Positions 1 to 5,594 are shown, counted from the stretch's first letter. The stretch: DNA of 5,654 bases from Lysobacteraceae bacterium (GCA_017990865.1 JAGNNB010000222.1:1-5654); one strand, 5' to 3'. Notes: generated from the letters alone by a model not told the origin. A program made the numbers and translations.

Positions 1-1746
1 CTCCAAGCGCAGCCCGGGCGAGTTGTGGGTGCTGAACGCGGTTTGGAACAGCGGATTGCGCGCGAATTCGCGCTGCGGATGCGCCTCGCGCACCACCCAC
101 TCGAACGGCGCTTCCTGGTTCGCGTAACCCTCGGCGAGGTCGGCCGTGGTGCGTTCGATCAATGCGCGATAGGTCGGGTCGCCGGAAAGATCGCAGCGGG
201 TCGGAATCATGTTCACGAACATGCCGACCATGCTTTCGCTCTTGCGCCAGACGCGATTGCCCACCGCCGAGCCGATCAGGAAATCGTCGCTGCCGGCGAA
301 GTGGGCGATCGTCATCCGATACGCCGCTTGCATCGCCGCGAACAGGGTGACGCCTTCGTCGCGACAAAACGCGCGCAACGCGCGGCTCAGCGCCTGCGGC
401 AGCACCGCACGAACTTGATCGCCGGCATAGCAGGGCACGGCGGGCCGCGGAAAATCCGTGCGCAGCGGCAATTCCAGCGACACGCCTTCGAGCTTGCGTT
501 TCCAATACGTCGCCTGCGCCATGAATCGCGCTTGCGCCGCTTCACTGCGTTGCCACAACGCGTATTCGCGATACTGCGCGGCCGGCGGCGGCAATGCCTC
601 GTCCGCGTCGGCCTCGTAGAGCGCGAGCAATTCGCGCAGGAGCAAATTCATGCTCCAGCCGTCGTGGACATAATGCTGCTCGACCTGGATCAGCAGAAAA
701 TCCTCGGGCGCCAGTTTGAACAGGGCGAAGCGAAGCAAGGGCAACCGGGCGAGATCGAAGACCCGCGAAATCTCGGTTTCGATGAGGGCGGACAGCGTCG
801 CATCGCTCGGCGGCGCATCCAGTTCGCGGTACGAAAACATGTCCGGCACGTCCGCATGCACGCTCAGATCATGCATGCTCAGGTCATGCACGACCTGATA
901 GGGCTCGCCGTCCCCATCGCCGCGCGTGTCGTCATGGAATGTCGTGCGCAGGATTTCGTGGCGCTGCGCCAACCGCGCGACCGCGCGACGCAGACGCTCG
1001 GCATCGAATGCGCCGCGAATGCGAATGACGTTTTGCGCGTTGCAAGCGATCGATGTCGACGACAAGCGCTCCAGCAGCCATAGCCCGGACTGCTGATACG
1101 ACAAGGGCGCGCGCGCCGGCAGCGGATCCGGCGGCATCCAATGGTCGAAGCCGCCCTCGTCGGTGTCTGTCCTGTCGTCGTCGCGCCCCACTCCAGTCTC
1201 ACGATCGATCATCTCGGCCATATCCGCCAAGTTACGCGATGCGAACAGCGCCTGCACGTGCAGGTCGATCGCGAACGTCGCGCGAATGCGCGAGGCGAGT
1301 TGAATCAGGCGCGGCGAATCGTCGCCGAGCGCCAAGAACCGATCGTCGCGACCGATCGCATCGCGCCCCAGCACCTCCGACCACATCGCGGCGAGCGCAC
1401 GCAACCCGATCGCATCGGCCAAGACCGCAAACGGCCGCGCGTCCTCGGCCATATCGCGCAATCGTTGCGCTGGATAGGTCGGATCCATCGGCACATACGC
1501 GGCGCCGGCTTTGAAGATCGCGAAGATCGCTTCGAGCATGCCGACGCTGCGGTGCATGTAGATGCCGACGCGCGCACCGGAACCGACGCCGATCTCGCGC
1601 AAGTGCCGCGCAAGACGGTTCGCGCGCGCGTTGAGCTCGCCATAGCGCAAGTGGGAGGTCGCATCGACCGCCGCCTCCGCATCGGGCGCGCGGGCGGCCC
1701 GATCCTCGAACATCCCGTGGATGCAGCGCGCGGTCTCGCACTCCAT
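1..1746 (-). CDS. Nonribosomal peptide synthetase, N-terminal part (truncated A - carrier - condensation), runs off left edge
   Basis: An NRPS builds peptides on carrier-bound thioesters. The frame is open for 582 codons with no stop to the window edge. Residues 7-113 match the start of an adenylation domain: A1-like LRYGELNARANRLARHL (33-49) and A2-like FKAGAAYVPMDPTYP (78-92). Motifs A3-A10 are absent; residue ~114 passes directly into the usual A/carrier linker (ALAAMWSEVLGRDAIGRDD) and a carrier domain with LGDDS, Ser144 being the phosphopantetheine site, followed by an unusual Pro145. Residues ~214-582 are a condensation domain: SYQQSGLWLLERL (C1), QHYVHDG (357-363, second His H358 kept, first His replaced by Gln), QYREYALWQR, IGSAVGNR, MVGMFVNMIPTR and the NPLFQTAF region. 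The chosen ATG has AGGAG 9 nt upstream; an in-frame ATG at 1779 has only a GAGG 2 nt away. If active, the carrier would have to be loaded in trans. The product cannot be predicted. Confidence 0.9.
   Translation of the reverse strand, partial: MECETARCIHGMFEDRAARAPDAEAAVDATSHLRYGELNARANRLARHLREIGVGSGARVGIYMHRSVGMLEAIFAIFKAGAAYVPMDPTYPAQRLRDMAEDARPFAVLADAIGLRALAAMWSEVLGRDAIGRDDRFLALGDDSPRLIQLASRIRATFAIDLHVQALFASRNLADMAEMIDRETGVGRDDDRTDTDEGGFDHWMPPDPLPARAPLSYQQSGLWLLERLSSTSIACNAQNVIRIRGAFDAERLRRAVARLAQRHEILRTTFHDDTRGDGDGEPYQVVHDLSMHDLSVHADVPDMFSYRELDAPPSDATLSALIETEISRVFDLARLPLLRFALFKLAPEDFLLIQVEQHYVHDGWSMNLLLRELLALYEADADEALPPPAAQYREYALWQRSEAAQARFMAQATYWKRKLEGVSLELPLRTDFPRPAVPCYAGDQVRAVLPQALSRALRAFCRDEGVTLFAAMQAAYRMTIAHFAGSDDFLIGSAVGNRVWRKSESMVGMFVNMIPTRCDLSGDPTYRALIERTTADLAEGYANQEAPFEWVVREAHPQREFARNPLFQTAFSTHNSPGLRLE
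862..891 (-). repeat. 15-bp in-frame tandem repeat inside the NRPS condensation domain
   Basis: Read on the coding strand, two 15-nt units, GTGCATGACCTGAGC and ATGCATGATCTGAGC, follow each other and a third begins with GTGCATGC. They encode VHDLS-MHDLS-VHADV (residues 286-300). The repeat keeps the frame and lies between the first beta-strand region and the QHYVHDG motif, where condensation domains vary in length. It looks like slipped-strand duplication in a loop. Confidence 0.7.
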
Positions 1747-1755
1747 GATCCATGA

Positions 1756-1760
1756 CTCCT
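1756..1760 (-). promoter_or_regulatory. Shine-Dalgarno site for the NRPS gene
   Basis: CTCCT on the plus strand reads AGGAG on the coding strand, 9 nt before the ATG ending at 1746. This supports that start over the upstream in-frame ATG at 1779, which would place this AGGAG inside the coding sequence. Confidence 0.6.
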
Positions 1761-1920
1761 GATGCCGTACCGACTTCATGTCCTCGACCGTCCATTTCCG
1801 CTGTCAGTCGTCGCGCACAGGCCCCCTTCCTGTGACGTGCATCGCATGATGGCATGGAACGATCTCGGGCTGGCGATAGCTTCCGCAGATCGCGTGCCCT
1901 GATTTGATACAGAACATGAC

Positions 1921-1947
1921 TGGAAACGTTTTCGCCTGAAAACGATT
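1921..1947. promoter_or_regulatory. LacI/cre-like palindrome overlapping a small hairpin
   Basis: TGGAAACGTTTTCG at 1921-1934 contains the perfect palindrome AAACGTTT with a central CG. It fits the general LacI-family/cre pattern TGWAARCGYTWNCW at 12 of 14 positions (mismatches at the third and last). Overlapping it, CGTTTTC (1927-1933) and GAAAACG (1938-1944) form a 7-bp stem with loop GCCT. The site lies in the divergent region upstream of the NRPS gene, a sensible place for an operator. No regulator gene is in the window, so the binding protein is unknown; chance occurrence is possible. Confidence 0.3.
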
Positions 1948-2095
1948 CGCAATACGCTGCGCGCGCGTCCGAATGCGACGCGTTGGCCTCGCTCGACTGC
2001 AAACGGATGCATGCGCAAACCGCGGCATCGACGCCTGCTTGCGCCGAGGCCCCCACCGCCTCACCCTGTCGTGCGATTCGTCAGGAGAATGCGCT

Positions 2096-2518
2096 TTGCC
2101 GAGAATCTCGACCCCGCTGAGCATCGGTTTTGCTCTGGCCTGCACGCTGATGGCCGCGCCCGGCCGCGCCGCCTCCGATCCGCGCGACGTCGATGCGGAC
2201 GAAGCGCGCTTCCGCGCGCTGTATGAGACGCTGGTGGAGATCGACACCACGCGCTCCAACGGCGACTGCACCCGCGCCGCAGAAGCGATGCGCGCGCGAT
2301 TGCTCGAAGCCGGCTACGCACCGGAAGACGCCCGCATCTACGCGCCCGACGACCGGCCGCGCGACGGCGCTTTGATCGCGCGACTGCACGGCCGCGACCC
2401 GACGCTCAAGCCGATCCTGTTGCTCGCGCACATCGACGTTGTGGAAGCGCGGCGCGAAGACTGGGGCCGCGATCCGTTCGAACTGCTCGAACGCGACGGT
2501 TGGTTCACGGCGCGATGA
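2096..2518 (+). pseudogene. N-terminal fragment of an exported M20-family metallopeptidase
   Basis: The frame encodes 140 residues from a TTG start with AGGAG at 2083-2087, 8 nt upstream. Residues 1-27 form a signal peptide (hydrophobic SIGFALACTLMAA, then PGRAAS), so an exported, probably periplasmic product is inferred; this supports TTG over the upstream ATG at 1973. The rest matches the start of M20 zinc peptidases: YETLVEIDTT (43-52), LKPILLLAHIDVVEA (104-118) with the first metal-ligand motif H112-x-D114, then EDWGRDPFELLERDGWFTAR. In intact relatives (roughly 450-500 residues) this is followed by the G-x-x-DDK metal motif, a dimerisation domain and the rest of the catalytic domain. Here TGA follows at once, and the 156 bp before the next gene contain no continuation in any frame. 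Metal binding, and so catalysis, should be lost. Family call is firm; calling it a remnant is an inference. Confidence 0.8.
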
Positions 2519-2538
2519 CGCGTCGACGCTATTCGGTT

Positions 2539-2594
2539 CGCTCGAAACGTTCGCATTCCAATCGCTCGCGGTTCGAGCGCTCGCATTTCGAGCG
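2539..2594. repeat. Short CGCTCGAA/TTCGAGCG inverted and direct repeats
   Basis: CGCTCGAA at 2539-2546 is the exact reverse complement of TTCGAGCG at 2572-2579 and again at 2587-2594. The stretch lies between the broken end of the M20 fragment and the terminator of the opposing gene. It has no T-tract and looks like degenerate repeat debris rather than a terminator. Confidence 0.4.
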
Positions 2595-2604
2595 GATGTC
2601 GCGC

Positions 2605-2637
2605 AAAAACGACACGGGCCGGCAATGCCGGCCCGTG
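2605..2637 (-). terminator. Rho-independent terminator of the minus-strand lipoprotein-like gene
   Basis: An 11-bp perfect stem, CACGGGCCGGC (2613-2623) and GCCGGCCCGTG (2627-2637), closes a 3-nt loop. On the minus strand it is followed after TCG by five T residues (2609-2605). It lies 38 bp beyond the stop codon of the gene ending at 2675. On the plus strand the stem is followed by GGTTGTG, so it is a clear terminator only for minus-strand transcription. Confidence 0.85.
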
Positions 2638-2674
2638 GGTTGTGCGCCAGACGAACGTTGGCGCGATGTACGAC

Positions 2675-3523
2675 TTACCAGCGACTCGGCGGATCGGCCG
2701 CGAAACCGTTGGGAAACGCTTCCGGGGAACCGCGGCGAGGGCGGTCCCAGCGATGCGGGCGCGGCATCACGCCCATCGCGACCAAATTATCGATGCCGTC
2801 GTAACGCAACTGCATCACCTGCGCAGGCGTTCGCGAAGCGCGCTCGAAATCGGTATGCGACACCGGCGACCATTCGCGTTCGCCATGACCGGTCCCGATC
2901 CGGCTCCGCGGCGCGTTGCCGTAAGCGCTGTCGCGGGCGCCGGATTCGGCACGGTTCGATCCGAGCGGGGCAGACGGCGCGGATTTCCTCTCGGCACTGC
3001 CGGAGGCATCGGCGGCGCCGCGGTAACGGTCGTCTTCGCGCGCGATCGGCGCCGACTCATCGTAAGGGCGCGGGTAATTGCGCTCGCGGAACACCGCGAT
3101 GCCGATCACGCCGACATTGGCCGGGCGACCGGTGCGGGCGGCATAACTGTCGGGCAGGTCGGTGAAATAGAACTGCGCCACGTCCTGCATCGACTTGCGC
3201 CAGCCGTTGATTTCGGTGGTCTGCCACGGGTTGAGCACATAGCCGGTTTGGCTGGCGGCGGCGGTCTGGCCGCTGATCGCGTTCACGCCGTCCACCGACA
3301 GCACCACGAGCACGCGCTCGCCGGTGGTGTTGGTCAGGCGCACGCTGTAGCGATGGCCGGGGTCGCCGGGAATCCAGTATTGGCCGCGATGGCGGTATTC
3401 CGGCAACCACTCGCCGGTGTCGCGGTCGATGACGTCGACATCCACGAGCGGCTGCGCCGAGAGCGAGGAACAGGCACTGGTGGCGATCAGGGCGGACAGC
3501 AGCAGAGCGGTCGGGCGGAACAT
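2675..3523 (-). CDS. Conserved putative lipoprotein or secreted protein of unknown function
   Basis: The gene encodes 282 residues; its ATG has GGAG (3533-3536) 9 nt upstream. The N-terminus, MFRPTALLLSALIATSAC, is an export signal. TSAC with Cys18 is a weak lipobox (Thr rather than Leu at -3), and SLSA before Gln24 is an alternative signal peptidase I site, so outer-membrane lipoprotein or periplasmic protein are both possible. Residues ~25-147 look like one folded, beta-rich domain (VRLTNTTGERVLVVLSVDGVNA; TTEINGWRKSMQDVAQFYF; RPANVGVIGIAVF). Residues 148-208 are Ser/Ala/Arg-rich and probably a disordered linker. Residues 209-254 form a second conserved-looking block, GTGHGEREWSPVSHTDFERA to LRYDGIDNLVAMGVMP, and the tail is basic and Pro-rich. 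It looks like a family I have seen as 'hypothetical protein' in proteobacteria, but I cannot name a domain or function. It stands alone, with its own terminator. Confidence 0.8.
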   Translation of the reverse strand: MFRPTALLLSALIATSACSSLSAQPLVDVDVIDRDTGEWLPEYRHRGQYWIPGDPGHRYSVRLTNTTGERVLVVLSVDGVNAISGQTAAASQTGYVLNPWQTTEINGWRKSMQDVAQFYFTDLPDSYAARTGRPANVGVIGIAVFRERNYPRPYDESAPIAREDDRYRGAADASGSAERKSAPSAPLGSNRAESGARDSAYGNAPRSRIGTGHGEREWSPVSHTDFERASRTPAQVMQLRYDGIDNLVAMGVMPRPHRWDRPRRGSPEAFPNGFAADPPSRW

Positions 3524-3611
3524 GAGGAAGGTCTCCGTGGTCGGTGGGCGTCCGCGCGTCTCGCGCATCGGACGCAGACAATGAACGCCCGGGGTCGGCG
3601 AGTGGGGTTAG

Positions 3612-3763
3612 GGAACCTCTGAACAATTCAGAGGTTCCGCGCGCCATGGATGGCGCGCTCGCGGAGCAATCACCCAAGTGATTGATCCAGCGGGAGCGGA
3701 CTCAGGCTTGGCCTGAGTCCGCGACGTCTGAATCACGCCAGGATGGCGTTATTCAGACCTTCC
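3612..3763. mobile_element. 152-bp train of five hairpins with terminal inverted similarity (MITE or composite REP-like)
   Basis: Five consecutive inverted repeats fill the region: 3612-3638 (12-bp perfect stem, loop CAA); 3639-3658 (GCGCGCCAT/ATGGCGCGC); 3667-3684 (CAATCAC, loop CCAA, GTGATTG); 3696-3722 (GCGGACTCAGGC, loop TTG, GCCTGAGTCCGC); 3726-3758 (15 positions with one C/T mismatch, loop GGA). The outer ends resemble each other in inverted orientation: GGAACCTCTGAACAA at 3612-3626 and, on the other strand, GGAAGGTCTGAATAA from 3763 back to 3749, 12 of 15 identical. Flanks are TTA (3608-3610, one base before the element) and TCA (3764-3766), not an exact duplication. There is no transposase frame. 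Near-perfect symmetry on both strands favours a DNA-level element over a specific RNA. It lies between divergent genes, upstream of trpS. Confidence 0.65.
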
Positions 3764-3811
3764 TCAAGGGCGTTCGCGACGGCTTCGAGCGGCGCGGCCG
3801 GAGGGTTCCGA

Positions 3812-3835
3812 CCAAGGGTTCGAGCCAAGGGTTCG
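3812..3835 (+). repeat. 11-bp direct repeat upstream of trpS
   Basis: CCAAGGGTTCG occurs at 3812-3822 and 3825-3835, a 13-bp period. A related GAGGGTTCCG lies just upstream. No function is evident; it lies about 35 bp before the -10-like box of trpS. Confidence 0.45.
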
Positions 3836-3869
3836 GCACAGGAAACCGGCCCGAGGATTCGGCCCCGGG

Positions 3870-3875
3870 TAAACT
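3870..3875 (+). promoter_or_regulatory. Possible -10 box of the trpS promoter
   Basis: TAAACT matches TATAAT at 4 of 6 positions in an otherwise GC-rich leader, 33 bp before the trpS start codon. No good -35 box is visible at 16-18 bp. The predicted leader would be about 27 nt and contains no Shine-Dalgarno sequence. Confidence 0.35.
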
Positions 3876-3908
3876 AGCCGGCCTGATTCGCCGCGCACTT
3901 GCCCCTTC

Positions 3909-5231
3909 ATGACCGTCACCCGCGTCCTCACCGGCATCACCACGTCCGGCATCCCCCATCTGGGCAACTACGTGGGCGCGATCCGCCCCACCGTGGCAGC
4001 CAGCCGCATGCCCGGTACCCAGAATTTCTACTTTCTGGCGGATATGCACGCGCTGATCAAAGTGCAGGATCCAGCGAAAGTGCAGCGCTCCACGCTCGAC
4101 ATCGCCGCCAGTTGGCTGGCCTGCGGCCTGGAACCGGACAACGACCGCGTGTGGTTCTACCGGCAGAGCGAGATCGTCGAGATCCCCGAGCTCACCTGGT
4201 TCCTCACCTGCGTGGCCGGCAAGGGCATCCTCAACCGCGCCCATGCCTACAAAGCAGCCGTGGACAAGAATCGCGCGGAAGGCCAGGACGACGACTTCGG
4301 CATCACCGCCGGTTTGTTCATGTATCCGGTGCTGATGGCCGCGGACATTCTGGTGTTCAACGCGCACAAGGTGCCGGTGGGCCGCGATCAAGTGCAGCAC
4401 ATCGAAATGGCGCGCGATTTCGCGCAGCGCTTCAATCATCTGTACGGCGATCATCTGGTGTTGCCCGAAGCCGCGGTGGAAGAACACGTCGCGACGCTGC
4501 CCGGCCTCGACGGCCGCAAAATGTCGAAGAGTTACGACAACACCATCCCGCTGTTTTGCTCGCGCGAGCAGTTGAAGAAGCTGATCTTCTCGATCGTCAC
4601 CGATTCGCGCGCGCCGGGCGAAGCGAAGGACACCGAAGGGTCGGCGCTGTTCCAGTTGTACCAAGCCTTCGCCAGCGCCGAGGAAACCGCGGCGATGCGC
4701 GAGGCCTACGCGCAGGGCATCGGTTGGGGCGACGCGAAGCAAAAGCTGTTCGAGCGCATCGACGCCGAACTCTCGCCGATGCGCGAGCGTTACGAAGCGC
4801 TGATGGCGAAGCCGGAGAAGATCGAAGCGATGCTGCGCGAAGGCGCGCAAGTCGCGCGCGAACGTCACGGGCTGCCGTTGATGCGGCGACTGCGCGAGGC
4901 GGTGGGGTTTCGGGATTTGTCGCAGCTTTCTCCGGCTTCGACGCTGGAGAAGGAAAAATTGCCGGCGTTGCCGCAGCTCAAGCAGTATCGCGAACAGGAC
5001 GGCCGGTTCTATTTCAAATTGACGGCGGACTCGGGCGAAACGCTGCTGCAAAGCGTCGGCTTCGACAATCCCAAGGATGCCGGCGTCTGGGTCGCGCGGT
5101 TCAAACGCGAGGGCGCTGCCGCGCTGGATGCATCTTCCGACGTTTTCGCTGCAGTCGATCCGGCCGCGGCCGGTGCGCTCGATGCGCTCAAGGCGGCGGA
5201 AGACGCGAGAGCCTCCGCGAAGGCGAACTGA
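3909..5231 (+). CDS. trpS: Tryptophanyl-tRNA synthetase
   Basis: This cytoplasmic class I aminoacyl-tRNA synthetase charges tRNA-Trp with tryptophan using ATP. The 440-residue product has the HIGH-type motif as PHLGNYVGAI (16-25), GRDQVQHIEMARDFAQRFN (158-176), typical of TrpS, and an exact KMSKS at 204-208. The core of ~335 residues matches the usual bacterial length. About 100 more residues follow; 360-402 (YREQDGRFYFKL, then ETLLQSVGFDN and GVWVARFKREG) resemble a small YegP/DUF1508-type repeat, and the end is Ala-rich. Similar C-terminal extensions occur in some beta/gamma-proteobacterial TrpS proteins as far as I recall. The ATG is chosen because MTVTRVLTGITTSG is the expected N-terminus; no Shine-Dalgarno lies upstream (CTTGCCCCTTC). 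All key motifs are intact, so the enzyme should be active. It appears monocistronic. Confidence 0.97.
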   Translation: MTVTRVLTGITTSGIPHLGNYVGAIRPTVAASRMPGTQNFYFLADMHALIKVQDPAKVQRSTLDIAASWLACGLEPDNDRVWFYRQSEIVEIPELTWFLTCVAGKGILNRAHAYKAAVDKNRAEGQDDDFGITAGLFMYPVLMAADILVFNAHKVPVGRDQVQHIEMARDFAQRFNHLYGDHLVLPEAAVEEHVATLPGLDGRKMSKSYDNTIPLFCSREQLKKLIFSIVTDSRAPGEAKDTEGSALFQLYQAFASAEETAAMREAYAQGIGWGDAKQKLFERIDAELSPMRERYEALMAKPEKIEAMLREGAQVARERHGLPLMRRLREAVGFRDLSQLSPASTLEKEKLPALPQLKQYREQDGRFYFKLTADSGETLLQSVGFDNPKDAGVWVARFKREGAAALDASSDVFAAVDPAAAGALDALKAAEDARASAKAN

Positions 5232-5285
5232 AACGCTCGGTTTCGGCCCGCGCTCTCCGGCGACCGATGCGAACCCCTCCCCAGC

Positions 5286-5332
5286 CCTCCCCTTCGCCTG
5301 CGGCGAAAGGGAGGGAGCGGAGCGAGAGATCG
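5286..5332 (+). repeat. 47-bp hairpin repeat, copy 1
   Basis: This unit is 46 of 47 identical to 5406-5452, exactly 120 bp away. It contains the imperfect stem CTCCCCTTCGCC, loop TGC, GGCGAAAGGGAG (one C/A mismatch), then GGAGCGGAGCGAGAGATCG. Confidence 0.85.
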
Positions 5333-5357
5333 GCGATTACGCCGGAAATCGCCAAGC

Positions 5358-5401
5358 GATCATGACCGTCAAGAGATCATGCCCCGCAAGCGCGCATGAT
5401 C
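5358..5401 (+). repeat. 17-bp GATCATG units, array 1, with closing inverted repeat
   Basis: Two units start at 5358 (GATCATGACCGTCAAGA) and 5375 (GATCATGCCCCGCAAGC), a 17-bp period. The second opens a hairpin: GATCATGC (5375-5382) pairs with GCATGATC (5394-5401). Confidence 0.75.
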
Positions 5402-5405
5402 CGCT

Positions 5406-5452
5406 CCTCCCCTTCGTCTGCGGCGAAAGGGAGGGAGCGGAGCGAGAGATCG
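5406..5452 (+). repeat. 47-bp hairpin repeat, copy 2
   Basis: Second copy of the unit at 5286. The single difference (C at 5297, T at 5417) turns a C-G pair of the stem into T/G, a change that would keep pairing in RNA as G-U. Confidence 0.85.
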
Positions 5453-5465
5453 ACGACCGCCAAAC

Positions 5466-5527
5466 GATCATGGCGGTCAAGGGATCATGTCCGTCAAACG
5501 ATCATGCCCCGCAAAGCGCGCATGATC
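5466..5527 (+). repeat. 17-bp GATCATG units, array 2, with closing inverted repeat
   Basis: Three units start at 5466, 5483 and 5500 (GATCATGGCGGTCAAGG, GATCATGTCCGTCAAAC, GATCATGCCCCGCAAAG). GATCATGC (5500-5507) pairs with GCATGATC (5520-5527). A degenerate related unit, GATCGACGACCGCCAAAC, precedes the array at 5448. Array 2 has one unit more than array 1. Confidence 0.75.
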
Positions 5528-5531
5528 CGCT

Positions 5532-5560
5532 CCTCCCCTTGCGCGCAGCGCAGGGGGAGG
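5532..5560. repeat. 13-bp GC-rich hairpin at the end of the repeat block
   Basis: CCTCCCCTTGCGC (5532-5544) pairs with GCGCAGGGGGAGG (5548-5560) over 13 positions with one T/G wobble and loop GCA. It could stall transcription from trpS, but the nearest T-rich stretch (TTTGTTTT, 5576-5583) is 15 nt further on, so it is not a canonical terminator. Confidence 0.6.
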
Positions 5561-5594
5561 TTGGGAGGGGGTGAGTTTGTTTTCGCCAACCCGT

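Larger units (their letters stand above)
1747..2095. other. Divergent intergenic region between the NRPS gene and the M20 peptidase remnant
   Basis: About 350 bp separate the two divergent starts. Apart from the two ribosome-binding sites, the only structured element I see is the AT-richer patch near 1900-1950 with a palindrome and a hairpin, listed separately. No convincing sigma-70 promoter with both boxes was found in either direction; TATCAA at 1909-1904 on the minus strand is a weak -10 candidate without a good -35. No tRNA or recognisable small ORF is present. Confidence 0.5.
5273..5572. repeat. 300-bp composite intergenic repeat block after trpS
   Basis: The whole space between trpS and the next gene is repetitive. 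Three GC-rich hairpins (near 5287, 5407 and 5532) alternate with short iterated GATCATG units, giving periods of exactly 120 and then 126 bp. The outer edges are imperfect inverted copies: ACCCCTCCCCAGCC at 5273-5286 against, on the other strand, ACCCCCTCCCAACC at 5572-5559. No ORF with coding character runs through it; the 165-codon plus-strand frame crossing it is repeat translation. It resembles the dispersed C/G-rich intergenic repeats common in this bacterial group, but I cannot name the family. Confidence 0.7.

Noticed and set aside
25..1083. Plus-strand frame of 352 codons across the NRPS region (and another at 1141-1755)
   Set aside because: Both lie opposite the NRPS frame, which has all the expected carrier and condensation motifs; the plus-strand translations are His/Arg-rich shadows.
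1232..2056. Minus-strand frame of 274 codons overlapping the NRPS start
   Set aside because: It is out of frame with the NRPS motifs, and its translation is Arg/Cys/Asp-rich with no domain.
2642..3622. Plus-strand frame of 326 codons opposite the lipoprotein-like gene
   Set aside because: The minus-strand frame has a signal peptide, a ribosome-binding site and a matching terminator; the plus-strand translation has none of these and is His/Arg/Gly-rich.
3639..3722. Integron attC site
   Set aside because: The stems lack the attC core sites and the unpaired spacer bases, and no integrase or cassette array is present.
3612..3770. T-box or trp attenuator controlling trpS
   Set aside because: The stems are near-perfect palindromes with no T-box sequence, Trp codon run or terminator/antiterminator pair, and they end about 145 bp before the start codon, upstream of the likely promoter.
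3753..5051. Long minus-strand frame of 432 codons opposite trpS
   Set aside because: It is antisense to an unmistakable TrpS, and its translation is rich in His, Arg and Gln without domain signatures, as expected from the reverse of a high-GC gene.
5358..5527. CRISPR array
   Set aside because: The 17-bp units are adjacent without unique spacers of 30 bp or so and lie among hairpin repeats; no cas genes are present.
5077..5574. 165-codon plus-strand frame running from trpS into the repeat block
   Set aside because: Its first part overlaps trpS out of frame, and its second part merely translates the nucleotide repeats.
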